Of a stretch of 64,000 bases of DNA, positions 8,371 to 17,301 are shown piece by piece. Position 1 is the first letter of the stretch. Every line of letters begins with the position of its first letter. Below the pieces are notes generated by a model that did not search any database, had not been told where the DNA came from, and was given only the letters and a program-made list of their open reading frames with translations. Source of the stretch: Treponema sp. (GTDB lineage Bacteria; Spirochaetota; Spirochaetia; Treponematales; Treponemataceae); assembly GCA_017645785.1 (NCBI GenBank), contig JAGCNW010000019.1, positions 206,742-270,741 of the forward strand, read 5' to 3'. The translations under genes and the position numbers were made by a program.

Positions 8371-8398
8371 TTGACATTATCAAATTTTGGGGTAAAAT
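8371..8398 (+). promoter_or_regulatory. Promoter of the mraZ-ftsZ division operon
   Basis: TTGACA at 8371-8376 and TAAAAT at 8393-8398 with a 16-nt spacer. The expected transcription start is near 8405, immediately before the MraZ repeats, so bound MraZ would block initiation or promoter clearance. Confidence 0.75.
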
Positions 8399-8404
8399 AG
8401 TCAT

Positions 8405-8441
8405 AAAGTGGATTTTTGTGGTAAAAAGTGGAAGTTAGTGG
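8405..8441 (+). promoter_or_regulatory. MraZ operator: four GTGG repeats at exact 10-nt spacing
   Basis: GTGG occurs at 8408, 8418, 8428 and 8438, each preceded by an A/T triplet (AAA, TTT, AAA, TTA). This is the form of the tandem MraZ boxes known upstream of mraZ (TGGGN-type in E. coli, AAAGTG-type in Mollicutes). It lies at the start of the transcript and ends one base before the start codon region of mraZ, so autoregulation of the whole operon is likely. Confidence 0.85.
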
Positions 8442-8442
8442 C

Positions 8443-8886
8443 ATGAACTTGTTGACTGGCGAGTATTCGACAACATTGGACGAAAAAGGAAGAATCTCTC
8501 TTCCGGCCAAGATAAAGGCCGCCATTGATTGCGGTTCTTTGGTTGTGACTCGCGGCTTTGACAAATGCCTTTGGCTTTTTACTCCCGACGAATGGGAAAA
8601 AATCAGCTCTTCTGTAATGGAAAAAGCGTCGCCCTTCAATCCGCAGCACCGTTCGGTTTTGAGACACTTGATCTCGCCGGCCACGGACATTGAGATTGAC
8701 AAGAGCGGCCGTCTTTCTATTGGCCAGACCTTGCGCGAAAGCGCCGGTTTGACAAAAGAGTGCGTGCTTTTGGGCGTCAACAAGTACATGGAACTTTGGG
8801 ACGCGAAGACTTACGAAGAGTACTTGGAGGCCAACGCTTCTTCGATTGACGGAGCGGCCGAAGAGCTGGGCGCGATTGTTTTTTGA
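8443..8886 (+). CDS. mraZ: Transcriptional regulator MraZ
   Basis: DNA-binding repressor of the division/cell-wall operon, forming rings of two-domain subunits. The two AbrB-like repeats are visible: TLDEKGRISLPAKIK near residue 12 and IDKSGRLSIGQTLRE near residue 90. I start at ATG 8443 (MNLLTGEYSTTLDEKGR), which fits the family N-terminus. A GTG at 8428 is in frame but is part of the third operator repeat. No clear Shine-Dalgarno precedes the ATG. It is followed after 37 nt by rsmH. Confidence 0.93.
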   Translation: MNLLTGEYSTTLDEKGRISLPAKIKAAIDCGSLVVTRGFDKCLWLFTPDEWEKISSSVMEKASPFNPQHRSVLRHLISPATDIEIDKSGRLSIGQTLRESAGLTKECVLLGVNKYMELWDAKTYEEYLEANASSIDGAAEELGAIVF

Positions 8887-8923
8887 TAACTAGCCATCAG
8901 GGCTTGATATAAAGGGTGGGAAA

Positions 8924-9916
8924 ATGACGCCGGTGCATGTTCCGGTTCTCTTGGCGGAATGTTTGGAGGAACTTTCGCCAGTCGGAGAGCCGTTTGAAAA
9001 AGACGCTTTTATGATTGACTCGACCTTAGGGGAAGGCGGTCATAGCGAAGCGTTCTTAAAAATGTATCCGGCCTTGAAAATTTGCGGGCTTGACGCTGAC
9101 AAGGCAATCCAGGCTCGCGCGAAGGAAAGGCTTTCTGTCTTTGGAGACAGGATGTCTTTTTACAACGGGTGGTTCAACGATTTTTATTCTGACTATCCCG
9201 AAAATTTGCCTAAGCCGAACTTGATTTTGTTCGACCTGGGCATTTCGATTTTTCATTACGAATTGTCCGGCCGCGGCTTTTCGTTTAGGAATGACGAACC
9301 TTTGGACATGCGCCTTGATTCGTCAAAGGGGAGGAGCGCGGCTGACATCGTGAACGAAAGTTCCGAGCGCGACTTGGCCGACTTGATTTACCTTTACGGC
9401 GAAGAAAAGTTGAGCCGCCGCATAGCCAAGTCGATTGTGGACGCTCGCGCGTCGGCCAAGATTGAGTCGAGCGCGGCGCTCGTGCAAATTATTAGCGACG
9501 CGGTTGGCGGCAGGTACGCGCGCGAAAAGATTCACCCGGCCACAAGGACTTTCCAAGCCTTGCGCATCGCGGTGAACGACGAGCTGGGGCATTTGCCGAG
9601 GGCGCTTTTTGACGCCTTTAACGCTTTGGCCGTCGGCGGAAAAATGGGCGTGATTACATTCCATTCCCTTGAGGACAGGATTGTAAAGAACTTTTTCCGC
9701 AATTTGGCAAAGGAATGTGTTTGCCCGCCCAACGCTCCAAAGTGCGTTTGCGGCGGAAAGGCTTGCGCGGCGCTTCTTACAAGAAAGCCGCTTGGGCCGA
9801 GCGACAAAGAGATAAAGGAGAATTCTCCTTCCAGAAGCGCCAAGCTTAGGGTTGTGAGAAAAATTACTGACGCGGGCGAAAATCGCCTGGCTGGTTTGGA
9901 GGCGGCGCAAAAATGA
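8924..9916 (+). CDS. rsmH: 16S rRNA (cytosine-1402-N4) methyltransferase RsmH
   Basis: Methylates N4 of C1402 in the decoding centre of 16S rRNA using S-adenosylmethionine. Typical family sequences are HVPVLLAECLEEL at the start, the SAM-binding STLGEGGHSEAFL, FDLGIS, GFSFRNDEPLDMRLD, HPATRTFQALRIAVNDEL and ITFHSLEDRIVKNFF. Length 330 aa is normal. A Cys-rich CVCPPNAPKCVCGG stretch near residue 265 is common in the family. It is second in the mraZ operon and its stop overlaps ftsL by ATGA. Confidence 0.95.
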   Translation: MTPVHVPVLLAECLEELSPVGEPFEKDAFMIDSTLGEGGHSEAFLKMYPALKICGLDADKAIQARAKERLSVFGDRMSFYNGWFNDFYSDYPENLPKPNLILFDLGISIFHYELSGRGFSFRNDEPLDMRLDSSKGRSAADIVNESSERDLADLIYLYGEEKLSRRIAKSIVDARASAKIESSAALVQIISDAVGGRYAREKIHPATRTFQALRIAVNDELGHLPRALFDAFNALAVGGKMGVITFHSLEDRIVKNFFRNLAKECVCPPNAPKCVCGGKACAALLTRKPLGPSDKEIKENSPSRSAKLRVVRKITDAGENRLAGLEAAQK

Positions 9917-10200
9917 AAGGCAAGAATCTTGGCTGGAAAATATTTACTATTGTTTGCGCCATATTGGTTCCGCTGCTTTTCGCGCTCAACGCGATGCAGG
10001 CCGCGCGTTACATGAAAGTTCAAAGCGAGGTCAAGGCCCTTGAGCAAAAGCAAGTGGAATTGGTCGAAGAAAACAAGCGCTTGATAACGGACATAAGCCT
10101 TTTGTCAAGCGGAGAACGGATCGGCAAGATAGCCGAAGAGGAGCTCGGAATGCGCAAGGCCGAGTCTGAAGAAATTGTGCGCGTTGAAATGCGGCGGTGA
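9913..10200 (+). CDS. ftsL: FtsL-like division protein
   Basis: Small bitopic membrane protein of the divisome. The 95 residues contain one membrane segment (about 10-28, IFTIVCAILVPLLFAL) and a following coiled coil rich in Glu, Lys and Val (about 30-65), then a C-terminal EEELGMRKAESEEIV part typical of FtsL/FtsB-like septum initiators. Sequence identity in this family is always low, so the call leans on its size, topology and place between rsmH and murF. It is coupled to rsmH by ATGA. Confidence 0.8.
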   Translation: MKGKNLGWKIFTIVCAILVPLLFALNAMQAARYMKVQSEVKALEQKQVELVEENKRLITDISLLSSGERIGKIAEEELGMRKAESEEIVRVEMRR

Positions 10201-10213
10201 AAGCCGCGAATAA

Positions 10214-10242
10214 AAGCGGCGCTCCGGACTGGGACGCCGCTT
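10214..10242 (+). other. Intercistronic hairpin between ftsL and murF
   Basis: AAGCGGCG (10214-10221) pairs with CGCCGCTT (10235-10242), ending one base before the murF ATG at 10244. There is no T run, so it is not a terminator. It could protect the mRNA or reduce murF initiation, since no ribosome site is seen for murF. Confidence 0.5.
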
Positions 10243-10243
10243 A

Positions 10244-11743
10244 ATGGGTTTAAAAATGGGTGGGGAAGATTTTAAGGCCAACAGCCTTTTGACATTTGAC
10301 GAACTCTTGGAAAGCGTGTACGGAAGGTACGTCGGCTTTGCAGGCGGCGGAGCCAAGGTTTTTGGCTTTACATCTGTCGCCACAGACTCCAGGAACGTCG
10401 AGCCAGGAAGCCTTTTTGTTCCCCTTATTGGCGAAAAACAAGACGGCCACCGATACATTCCTAATGCCCTCGCCGCCGGCGCGACGGCGGTCTTTGTGAC
10501 TGATTCCGTTTACCAAGAAAACACAAAGTACTTTATGGACCTTGCGTCCGAAAATTTGAACATAACATTCATCGCGGTTGAAAACAATTTGACCGCCTTG
10601 CAAAACGCCGCTCGCGCCTACGTTCAAAAATTCCCAAAGCTTATTAAGATTGGAATCACTGGTTCCAGCGGAAAGACAACTACAAAAGAAATTTTGGCTT
10701 CTATATTAAAAGAAAAATACAATGTAATCGCCACAGAAGGAAACTTCAATTCTGAGACTGGCTTGCCTCTGAGCGTCTTTAACATTCGCAAGGAGCACGA
10801 AGTCGGCGTTTTTGAAATGGGAATGAACCGCAAGAACGAAATCGGCGAGATCGCGCGCGTCTTGGCTCCCAACTACGCCATCATCACCAATATTGGAAAC
10901 GCTCACATTGGAATCCTTGGAAGCCGCGAAAACATCGCCGCCGAAAAGAAAAAGATTTTTAATTACATAAACGAAAAGGGCGCGGCCTTTGTTCCTGACG
11001 AAGACGACTTTGCCAATTATTTGCTGGAAGGCGTAAAGGGAAAGCGCGTTCGCTTTGGAAAGAACGTTCCCGAAAGCGAAAGCGGCGTCCAGTTTATCAG
11101 CAATGACGGAATCGGCGGAACCCGCTTTGCCATTGACGGAGTTGAAACCCGCTTGGCAATTCCCGGCCTTTACAATTACACGAACGCGCTTGGCTGCGTC
11201 GCGCTTGCAAAGGCTTTGGGACTTGCGGCCAAAGAGATTTGCGCGGGCATTCAAAAAGTTAAGACTGTTGACGGGCGGGGCAATGTGATTGCCATAAATA
11301 CAAGAAAGAATTCCAAAGGGGAAAGTAAAAAAGTAATGTTGATGTACGATTGCTATAACGCAAACCCAGACTCTATGGAAAAGGCTCTTAGCCTTTGCGG
11401 CTCGCTCGAAATAAAAGGAAGAATGATTTTTGTTTTGGGCGACATGAAGGAGTTGGGAGACGCTTCGGCCGAAGAGCATTCAAGAATCGGCGCTTTGGCA
11501 ACTTTGTCGAAGCCCAACTTGATTGTTTTTGTAGGTCCCGAGATGGAGAACGGAGCAAAAGCCGCCAAGCTTTCGGGCTTTGCGAACGTTAAATATTTTC
11601 CGACAGCCGACGTGGACAAGGTAAGCTCTTGCATTTTGGAATACGCCAACGACGACGATTTTATTTTGCTTAAGGCGTCGCACTCGATGAACTTTGACAT
11701 GATAGCCCAAAAAATAAGCGCAGGGGAGGAGTTGTCAGCCTAA
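10244..11743 (+). CDS. murF: UDP-N-acetylmuramoyl-tripeptide--D-alanyl-D-alanine ligase MurF
   Basis: Adds D-Ala-D-Ala to the UDP-MurNAc-tripeptide in the cytoplasm, using ATP. The N-terminal substrate domain has FGFTSVATDSRNVEPGSLFVPLIGEKQDGHRYI in pieces (TDSR near residue 48). The P-loop GITGSSGKTTTKE is at 137-149, followed by SETGLPLSVFN and EMGMNRKNEIGEI, and the C-terminal domain has MYDCYNANPDSMEKAL and LGDMKELG. The product is 499 aa. The exact start is uncertain: ATG 10244 and ATG 10256 are both in frame and neither has a clear ribosome site. ftsW starts one base after the stop. The other Mur ligases, mraY and murG are not in this cluster. Confidence 0.93.
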   Translation: MGLKMGGEDFKANSLLTFDELLESVYGRYVGFAGGGAKVFGFTSVATDSRNVEPGSLFVPLIGEKQDGHRYIPNALAAGATAVFVTDSVYQENTKYFMDLASENLNITFIAVENNLTALQNAARAYVQKFPKLIKIGITGSSGKTTTKEILASILKEKYNVIATEGNFNSETGLPLSVFNIRKEHEVGVFEMGMNRKNEIGEIARVLAPNYAIITNIGNAHIGILGSRENIAAEKKKIFNYINEKGAAFVPDEDDFANYLLEGVKGKRVRFGKNVPESESGVQFISNDGIGGTRFAIDGVETRLAIPGLYNYTNALGCVALAKALGLAAKEICAGIQKVKTVDGRGNVIAINTRKNSKGESKKVMLMYDCYNANPDSMEKALSLCGSLEIKGRMIFVLGDMKELGDASAEEHSRIGALATLSKPNLIVFVGPEMENGAKAAKLSGFANVKYFPTADVDKVSSCILEYANDDDFILLKASHSMNFDMIAQKISAGEELSA

Positions 11744-11744
11744 A

Positions 11745-12953
11745 ATGAGCGGATACAATTTTTATCCTGACAAACCTCTTTCTCAATACAAAAAAAGCGA
11801 CACGGGCTTGATCATTTCGATCATTTTGCTTTGGGGCCTTGGAGTCGGCGCCTTGTATTTTTGCTCTTCCGCTTACAGCGGAAAAATGCTTGGCGGCGAG
11901 TTGGCGCTTGTAAAGCGCCAGTTGGTTGCAAGCCTTGTGGGCTTTGTCGGCCTTGCGTTTTTTGCCTTTGTGCCGCTTTCAAAAATCAGAAAGCTTTTGC
12001 CGATTTTGATGTTGGCTACAATAGTTCTTTTGCTCGCGACATTCGTTCCTGCCTTTAACGAGGAGAGGAACGGAGCCAAGCGCTGGGTTAAGCTTTTCTT
12101 CTTTAGATTCCAGCCGTCAGAGCTTGCCAAGTTCGCCTTGATTTTGTATCTTGCCAACTTTTTTGACAAGTATCAAAAGCAAAAGGACAGCGACGAAAGG
12201 ACAGTATTCCCGGCCGTAATGGTCATGACGCTTTTTGTGTCGTTGATTTTTGCCGAAAAAGATTTTTCGACCGGCTTGTTTTTGTTTTTGATTTGCTTGC
12301 TTTTGTTTTTTATAAGCGGAATTAAAACATTGTGGCTGGTTCCGATGGCTGTGATTGGACTTCCCGCTTTGGCGATGATGATTGTTTGGGAGCCTTACCG
12401 TATGGAACGCATCGCCGGTTACTTGCATCCGGAGCAGTTTGGCCAGGGCGTAAACTACCAGACCAACGCTTCTTTGCGCGCGATTAGCGCCGGCGGTTTT
12501 TGGGGCCAGGGAATCGGAAGCGGATTGGCAAAGCTTTCCAGCATTCCCGAAGTTCAGGCCGACTATATTTTTGCCGGTTGGACCGAGGCTATGGGCTTTG
12601 TGGGCGTGGCGCTCTATTTTATTATTTTGTGCGTTTTTGCCTACCGCGCCTTCAAGGTGTCGTTTGAGTGCCCCAGCCGTTTTGCGGCGATTGGAACTTT
12701 TGGCTGCGCGTCTGCCATCTTGTTCCAGTCTTTGGCGAACGTTGCCGTTGTTTGCGGAGCGATTCCTTCGACAGGAATTCCGCTTCCGTTCTTTAGCGCG
12801 GGCGGTTCGTCGATGATTATCAGCCTCTGCATGTGCGGCTTTATGATTAACGCCGCTCGCGGAGACGAAGACACAGAAGAAGATTATTATAACGAAAACG
12901 ATGACAATGAATTAAAAGTTTTAAACGAGGCGGGAGAGTATGAGCGACTATAG
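11745..12953 (+). CDS. ftsW: Septal peptidoglycan polymerase FtsW (SEDS family)
   Basis: Polytopic glycosyltransferase that polymerises lipid II at the division site with its partner PBP. The 402 residues show about ten hydrophobic segments and the SEDS signatures NGAKRWVKLFFFRFQPSELAK (in two parts, RFQPSELAK near residue 124), GQGVNYQTNASLRAISAGGFWGQG, FAGWTEAMGFVG and GIPLPFFSAGGSSM. The acidic tail is cytoplasmic. It starts one nucleotide after murF and overlaps ftsQ by 14 nt. FtsW rather than RodA is inferred from the operon. Confidence 0.93.
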   Translation: MSGYNFYPDKPLSQYKKSDTGLIISIILLWGLGVGALYFCSSAYSGKMLGGELALVKRQLVASLVGFVGLAFFAFVPLSKIRKLLPILMLATIVLLLATFVPAFNEERNGAKRWVKLFFFRFQPSELAKFALILYLANFFDKYQKQKDSDERTVFPAVMVMTLFVSLIFAEKDFSTGLFLFLICLLLFFISGIKTLWLVPMAVIGLPALAMMIVWEPYRMERIAGYLHPEQFGQGVNYQTNASLRAISAGGFWGQGIGSGLAKLSSIPEVQADYIFAGWTEAMGFVGVALYFIILCVFAYRAFKVSFECPSRFAAIGTFGCASAILFQSLANVAVVCGAIPSTGIPLPFFSAGGSSMIISLCMCGFMINAARGDEDTEEDYYNENDDNELKVLNEAGEYERL

Positions 12954-13776
12954 CGCTGTAAGTGAATTTGACCAGTACATAATCAAGAAGCGTCCGGCAG
13001 AAAAGACTGACGACAAATTCTTCAAGATGATGAAAATTGTCGTTGGCGTTTTGTGCGGCTTGCTTTTGCTTGAAATCATTCTTTATAAATTTGTTCAGCC
13101 CAGCGTGAGAACTTCGCGCGTGGTTTTTGAAGGCCTCAAAAGCTACACGGCCGAAGAGTTGAACCAAGAAATTCTTCCTTTTTGCCGCGGAAACTATTTT
13201 AGCTTTGACACGGCCGCCGTCGCCTCCAAGCTTTCGTCTGTAAGCGGAATTGAGTCGGTTGAAATCGAAAAGCGCTTCCCCGACAAGATTGTCGCGAGAA
13301 TTAAGGAGCGCGAAAGCGTCGCGATGACTTTTGTAAGCGACAACGGAAAGACGATTCCCGTTCAAATTGACAAAAACTGCGTTTTGTTTGAGTGCGGCTC
13401 GATCGGAGTCGATTCTTCCGTTCCGATTGTGTCTGGAATTCCTGTGGAATTCCTTTCTGGCGGAATGAGAATTCCCGCCAAGTACAGAACTTTGATCGAC
13501 CAAATTGACCGCATAAGCGCTCTCCCGCAAAAGTATTTTGCCGCCATTTCTGAGATTTGCGTGCTTCCCAAGAAGTACGGAAACTACGAATTGATGATAA
13601 TTCCCGTAAATTCCCGCGCGCGAGTTTTGACCGATAGAGCCTTGAATGAAGACGCGCTTCAGTATATGATGGTAGCGTTGGAAGTTGTAAACTCTATCGC
13701 GCCTAACGCCACCGAAATTGACTTGCGTTACGGCTCGATTTCTTACAGAATGCCACATGGAGGAAATCTTGAGTGA
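12940..13776 (+). CDS. ftsQ: Cell-division protein FtsQ/DivIB
   Basis: Bitopic divisome scaffold. It has a short cytoplasmic N-terminus, one membrane segment (about residues 31-51, MKIVVGVLCGLLLLEIILYKF), a POTRA domain beginning SRVVFEGLKSYTAEELNQEI, and a following beta-rich FtsQ domain with PDKIVARIKERESVA. The 278-aa length is normal. It begins within the end of ftsW after GGGAG, and ends overlapping the ftsA start by 8 nt. Confidence 0.88.
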   Translation: MSDYSAVSEFDQYIIKKRPAEKTDDKFFKMMKIVVGVLCGLLLLEIILYKFVQPSVRTSRVVFEGLKSYTAEELNQEILPFCRGNYFSFDTAAVASKLSSVSGIESVEIEKRFPDKIVARIKERESVAMTFVSDNGKTIPVQIDKNCVLFECGSIGVDSSVPIVSGIPVEFLSGGMRIPAKYRTLIDQIDRISALPQKYFAAISEICVLPKKYGNYELMIIPVNSRARVLTDRALNEDALQYMMVALEVVNSIAPNATEIDLRYGSISYRMPHGGNLE

Positions 13777-15007
13777 TATTATAGTTGGCCTTGACGTTGG
13801 AACAAGCGTCGTTCGCGTGGCGATCGGCGAATTGACAGAAGACGGCAAAATCGAAATTATCGGCCTTAGCCATAAAAAATCCCAAGGACTCAGAAACGGA
13901 GCGATCGTAAACCTTGAGGCCGCCAGCGCCATCATTAAGGAAGCGGTTGACGCGGCCGAGCAAAACGCCGGCTTTGAAGTTGAGTCTTGCGTGGCGGCGA
14001 TTGGAGGCCCGCAGATTGAATGCCTCAATTCCAGGGGCCAGGCCGCCGTTTCAAAGCGCGGAAAGGCAAACGGCGAGATAACCAGGGCCGACGTTGACCG
14101 CGTTATAGAAAACGCCCGCAGCGTTCCTGTCGCTCCCGACAAAGAAATATTGCACGTAATTCCCAAAAGCTATATAGTCGACCAGGTTGGCGGAATAAAG
14201 GATCCGATCAACATGATGGGCGTCCGCTTGGAAACAGAAATCCATATCGTGACCGCTTCAAAGACCGCCATTCAAAACATCCGCGATTGCGTAAACCGCG
14301 CCGGATACGACCTTGACCGCATAATGCAAAAGACCCTCGCCGCCGCCCAAGCGGTCGTCCACCAGGACGAGATGGAGCTTGGCTCGATCTTGATTGACCT
14401 TGGAGCGGGAACGACGGACGTTTTGGTATTGCATGACGGCGCTCCTCTTACCAGCTTTTCTTTGAAGAATTGCGGCTACTACGTTACAAACGACATTGCG
14501 ATTGTAAAGGGCATTTCGCCGGCCGCCGCCGAAGAGATAAAAGTCAACGACGGCTGCTGCTACTTGGATATGCTTGACAATCCGCGTGAAGTTACAATTC
14601 CTGGAGTAGGCGGCCGTCCGCCGGAGCTTACAAGCCAGACAGAGATTTGCGAAATCATCCAGCCGCGCATGGAAGAAATATTCATGACCGTTCGAAGCGA
14701 AATCGTTCGCAAGACCGATTTGACTCGCCTTAGCGGAAACATTATTTTGACCGGCGGCGGCGCGCAAATGGAAGGCGTTTTGGAATTGGCCAAGAATGTT
14801 TTTGGCACCACGGCCGTTCGCCTGGGAATTCCAGAAAGTCTTGGCGGAATAGAAGAGGATTACCGAAAGCCCGAATGGGCCACGGCGATAGGCTTGGTCA
14901 TCTCGCAAAAAGACGCGATGGTGCAAGCGGCCAAAGCGCCCCGCAGCAAAAAGCAGCAAAGCTCGAGCGGCGGCATTTGGCAAAAACTTAAAAAGGCATT
15001 TTTTTAA
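13769..15007 (+). CDS. ftsA: Cell-division protein FtsA
   Basis: Actin-like protein that anchors FtsZ to the membrane. Phosphate-1 loop DIIVGLDVGTSVVRVAIGE is at the N-terminus; the SHS2/1C region, LIDLGAGTTDV and ILTGGGAQMEGV follow, and the C-terminal amphipathic helix is IWQKLKKAFF. I start at TTG 13769 because GGAGG (13759-13763) lies 5 nt before it; ATG 13757 is in frame but overlaps that ribosome site. The start overlaps the last codons of ftsQ. ftsZ follows 33 nt later. Confidence 0.94.
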   Translation: MSDIIVGLDVGTSVVRVAIGELTEDGKIEIIGLSHKKSQGLRNGAIVNLEAASAIIKEAVDAAEQNAGFEVESCVAAIGGPQIECLNSRGQAAVSKRGKANGEITRADVDRVIENARSVPVAPDKEILHVIPKSYIVDQVGGIKDPINMMGVRLETEIHIVTASKTAIQNIRDCVNRAGYDLDRIMQKTLAAAQAVVHQDEMELGSILIDLGAGTTDVLVLHDGAPLTSFSLKNCGYYVTNDIAIVKGISPAAAEEIKVNDGCCYLDMLDNPREVTIPGVGGRPPELTSQTEICEIIQPRMEEIFMTVRSEIVRKTDLTRLSGNIILTGGGAQMEGVLELAKNVFGTTAVRLGIPESLGGIEEDYRKPEWATAIGLVISQKDAMVQAAKAPRSKKQQSSSGGIWQKLKKAFF

Positions 15008-15040
15008 TTTGTAGATATATACAGTGGGAGGAATAAAAAA

Positions 15041-16381
15041 ATGAGTTTGATGGAACATTCAATTGTTGACAGCGAGGGCAAGACATTGTTGACCCCTAAT
15101 CCGACAAAGATTAAGGTTGTCGGTTGCGGTGGAGGCGGTTCTAACGCCGTCAACAGAATGATTGACGCAAAGATTCCTAACGTTGATTTTATCGTAATCA
15201 ACACGGACTTGCAGGCCCTTAACTATTCGCGCGCCGAAACTAAAGTCGCCATTGGCCAAAAGGTTACCGGCGGTTTGGGAGCGGGAGCCAATCCTGACAT
15301 TGGCGAACAGGCTGCCGAAGAAGACAAGGAAAACATCAAGAACATTTTGGCCGGCGCCAACATGGTTTTTGTAACAGCCGGAATGGGCGGCGGCACTGGA
15401 ACTGGTTCCGCTCCTGTAGTCGCTAGAATCGCCCGCGAAATGGGCGCTTTGACAGTCGGCGTCGTAACGACTCCCTTTGACTTTGAAGGCGCGATAAGAA
15501 TGAACGTCGCCAAAGCCGGCATCGAAAAGCTTCACAAAGAAGTTGACTCTTTGATCGTAATTCCCAACCAGCAGCTTATAAAAGTAATCGACAAGAAGGC
15601 TCCGATCACAGAAGCCTTCCGCGTTGCCGACGATGTTTTGCGCCACGGCGTTGAAGGCATCTCTCGCATCATCACAATGCCTGGCGAAGTCAACACAGAC
15701 TTTGCCGACGTAACGGCCGCCATGAAGGGCCAGGGCGACGCTTTGCTTGGCGTTGGAATTGGAAAGGGCGAGAACCGCGCGGTTGACGCGGCCACAAGCG
15801 CCATCAACAATCCTTTGCTCGAAGACATGAACATCGACGGAGCCAAGAATATTTTGATCAACGTTTCTTCTTGCGGAAACGTTTCATTGTGCGAAACAGA
15901 AGAAATGGCCAAGATCATCACCGCTTCGGCAGATCCCAAGAGCCGCGTGTTCTGGGGCAATGTCGTTGACCCGACAATGGGCGAAGACGATTTGAGCGTT
16001 ACCGTAATCGCCACTGGCTTTAAGCAAGCCGCCGCGATCGAAGCCGCTAAAACAGTCGCTTCTCAAGAATCAAAAAAGGCCGTGAGCGAGAATCTTTTGG
16101 ACTACGGCGAGTTTGACAGCTTGATGCATGGAAACGCTGTTCACCAAAAGAAAGAGTCTCTTTATGACGAAGACGACGTTTACGAAAGCGAGAGCGAAGG
16201 CGACGACCTTGAGGACAAGGCTGAGTCAGGAACTTTGGGAAAAGATTTGGCCGCCTCTTACAGCGCCCGTCCCAGCCGCTTGTCTATTGAGCCGCCCGCG
16301 GGCTTTTCTGCCAGCGACGACCTTTCACAGCCGGCCTGCTGGAGAAACAGGGGCTTGAGCCGCGAAATCAACTTGCGCTAG
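15041..16381 (+). CDS. ftsZ: Cell-division GTPase FtsZ
   Basis: Tubulin-like GTPase that forms the Z-ring. The GTPase core has [16 protein letters not shown] (residues 25-40), the tubulin signature GGGTGTG (116-122), TTPFDFEG and the T7 loop NTDFADV. After residue 330 comes an acidic linker of about 90 residues and an unusual conserved tail, [16 protein letters not shown], in place of the common DIPAFLRRQ. GTGGGAGG precedes the ATG. It is the last gene of the dcw cluster before xerD. Confidence 0.97.
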   Translation: MSLMEHSIVDSEGKTLLTPNPTKIKVVGCGGGGSNAVNRMIDAKIPNVDFIVINTDLQALNYSRAETKVAIGQKVTGGLGAGANPDIGEQAAEEDKENIKNILAGANMVFVTAGMGGGTGTGSAPVVARIAREMGALTVGVVTTPFDFEGAIRMNVAKAGIEKLHKEVDSLIVIPNQQLIKVIDKKAPITEAFRVADDVLRHGVEGISRIITMPGEVNTDFADVTAAMKGQGDALLGVGIGKGENRAVDAATSAINNPLLEDMNIDGAKNILINVSSCGNVSLCETEEMAKIITASADPKSRVFWGNVVDPTMGEDDLSVTVIATGFKQAAAIEAAKTVASQESKKAVSENLLDYGEFDSLMHGNAVHQKKESLYDEDDVYESESEGDDLEDKAESGTLGKDLAASYSARPSRLSIEPPAGFSASDDLSQPACWRNRGLSREINLR

Positions 16382-16396
16382 TTTTAGGTTTTGACG

Positions 16397-17299
16397 ATGA
16401 CTTCAGATGAGGCGCTGAAAAGGTTCTACGCCAATTTGATTATGGTTGACGGCCGGTCAGAATTGACAGCGCAAACATACAATACGGCGGCAAAGGAATT
16501 TTTGGGCTATCTGAAGCGTCAAAATATAGATTTGCAAAAAGTGACCGTCAAGGATTTGCTTTACTACTTGTCCAGCAGAAAGACTGACGGTTGCTCGGAG
16601 CTTACGCTTGCCAAGGACATCAGCGCCTTGCGCGCTCTTGGAGCCTTTTTGGTTTTGGAGAATGTCTGGCAGCAAAACGAGGCTCTTGTTTTGGACAGGC
16701 CCAAGGCCCATCGTTCTTTGCCAAGAGTTTTGAGCGTCGATCAAGTCGATTCCTTGTTGGCTTCGATTGACACTTCAAACGATTTGGGCGTTCGGGACCG
16801 CGCGCTTTTTGAACTTATCTATTCTTGCGGCCTCAGAATCAGCGAAGCGGCGACGCTTCAAATCGGCAACTTGCACTTGAACGAAATGCTTTTGCTTGTT
16901 CGCGGAAAAGGCGACAAGGAAAGAATCGTTCCTTTTGGAGACGCTGCAAAAGAATGGCTTGAGCGCTATTTGTCGCAAGTAAGGCCGCGCTTGGTCGGAA
17001 AAAAAATCGTTCCGACTGTTTTTGTAAATTACAAGGGCGAGCCGATTTCCCGAAAGGGAGTTTGGAAGCGCTTTAAGGAGCTTGAAGCGCTTACTGGAAT
17101 TGATTGCAAGGTGCACACTTTGCGCCATTCCTTCGCGACTCATTTGCTTAGCGGGGGAGCGGACTTGCGCAGCGTGCAGGCCTTGCTGGGCCACTCGGAT
17201 TTGGCCACAACGCAGATTTACACTCACGTAAGCGATTCCGAATTGCGTGATTACCATAAAGAATATTTTCCGGGTCATTCCGAAAAAACTGGGAGTTGA
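16397..17299 (+). CDS. xerD: Xer-type tyrosine recombinase (XerD)
   Basis: Site-specific recombinase that resolves chromosome dimers together with the second Xer protein encoded downstream. The SAM-like N-terminal DNA-binding domain (to about residue 100) is followed by the catalytic domain with R147 (GLRISEAATL), K172 (GKGDKERIVPFG), H240 and R243 (HTLRHSFATHLL), H266 (LLGHSDLATTQ) and nucleophile Y275 (IYTHVS). Start ATG 16397 is preferred; a TTG at 16391 is also in frame. It is called XerD because the other copy occupies the topA-xerC-hslVU context. It follows ftsZ after 15 nt. Confidence 0.85.
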   Translation: MTSDEALKRFYANLIMVDGRSELTAQTYNTAAKEFLGYLKRQNIDLQKVTVKDLLYYLSSRKTDGCSELTLAKDISALRALGAFLVLENVWQQNEALVLDRPKAHRSLPRVLSVDQVDSLLASIDTSNDLGVRDRALFELIYSCGLRISEAATLQIGNLHLNEMLLLVRGKGDKERIVPFGDAAKEWLERYLSQVRPRLVGKKIVPTVFVNYKGEPISRKGVWKRFKELEALTGIDCKVHTLRHSFATHLLSGGADLRSVQALLGHSDLATTQIYTHVSDSELRDYHKEYFPGHSEKTGS

Positions 17300-17301
17300 T
17301 T

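Noticed and set aside
10706..11479. 257-residue minus-strand frame inside murF
   Set aside because: Antisense shadow of murF; composition is typical of out-of-frame translation.
12847..14166. 439-residue open frame on the minus strand across ftsQ and ftsA
   Set aside because: It is antisense to two well-supported genes, has no ribosome site or recognisable motif, and its open length follows from codon bias of the plus-strand genes.
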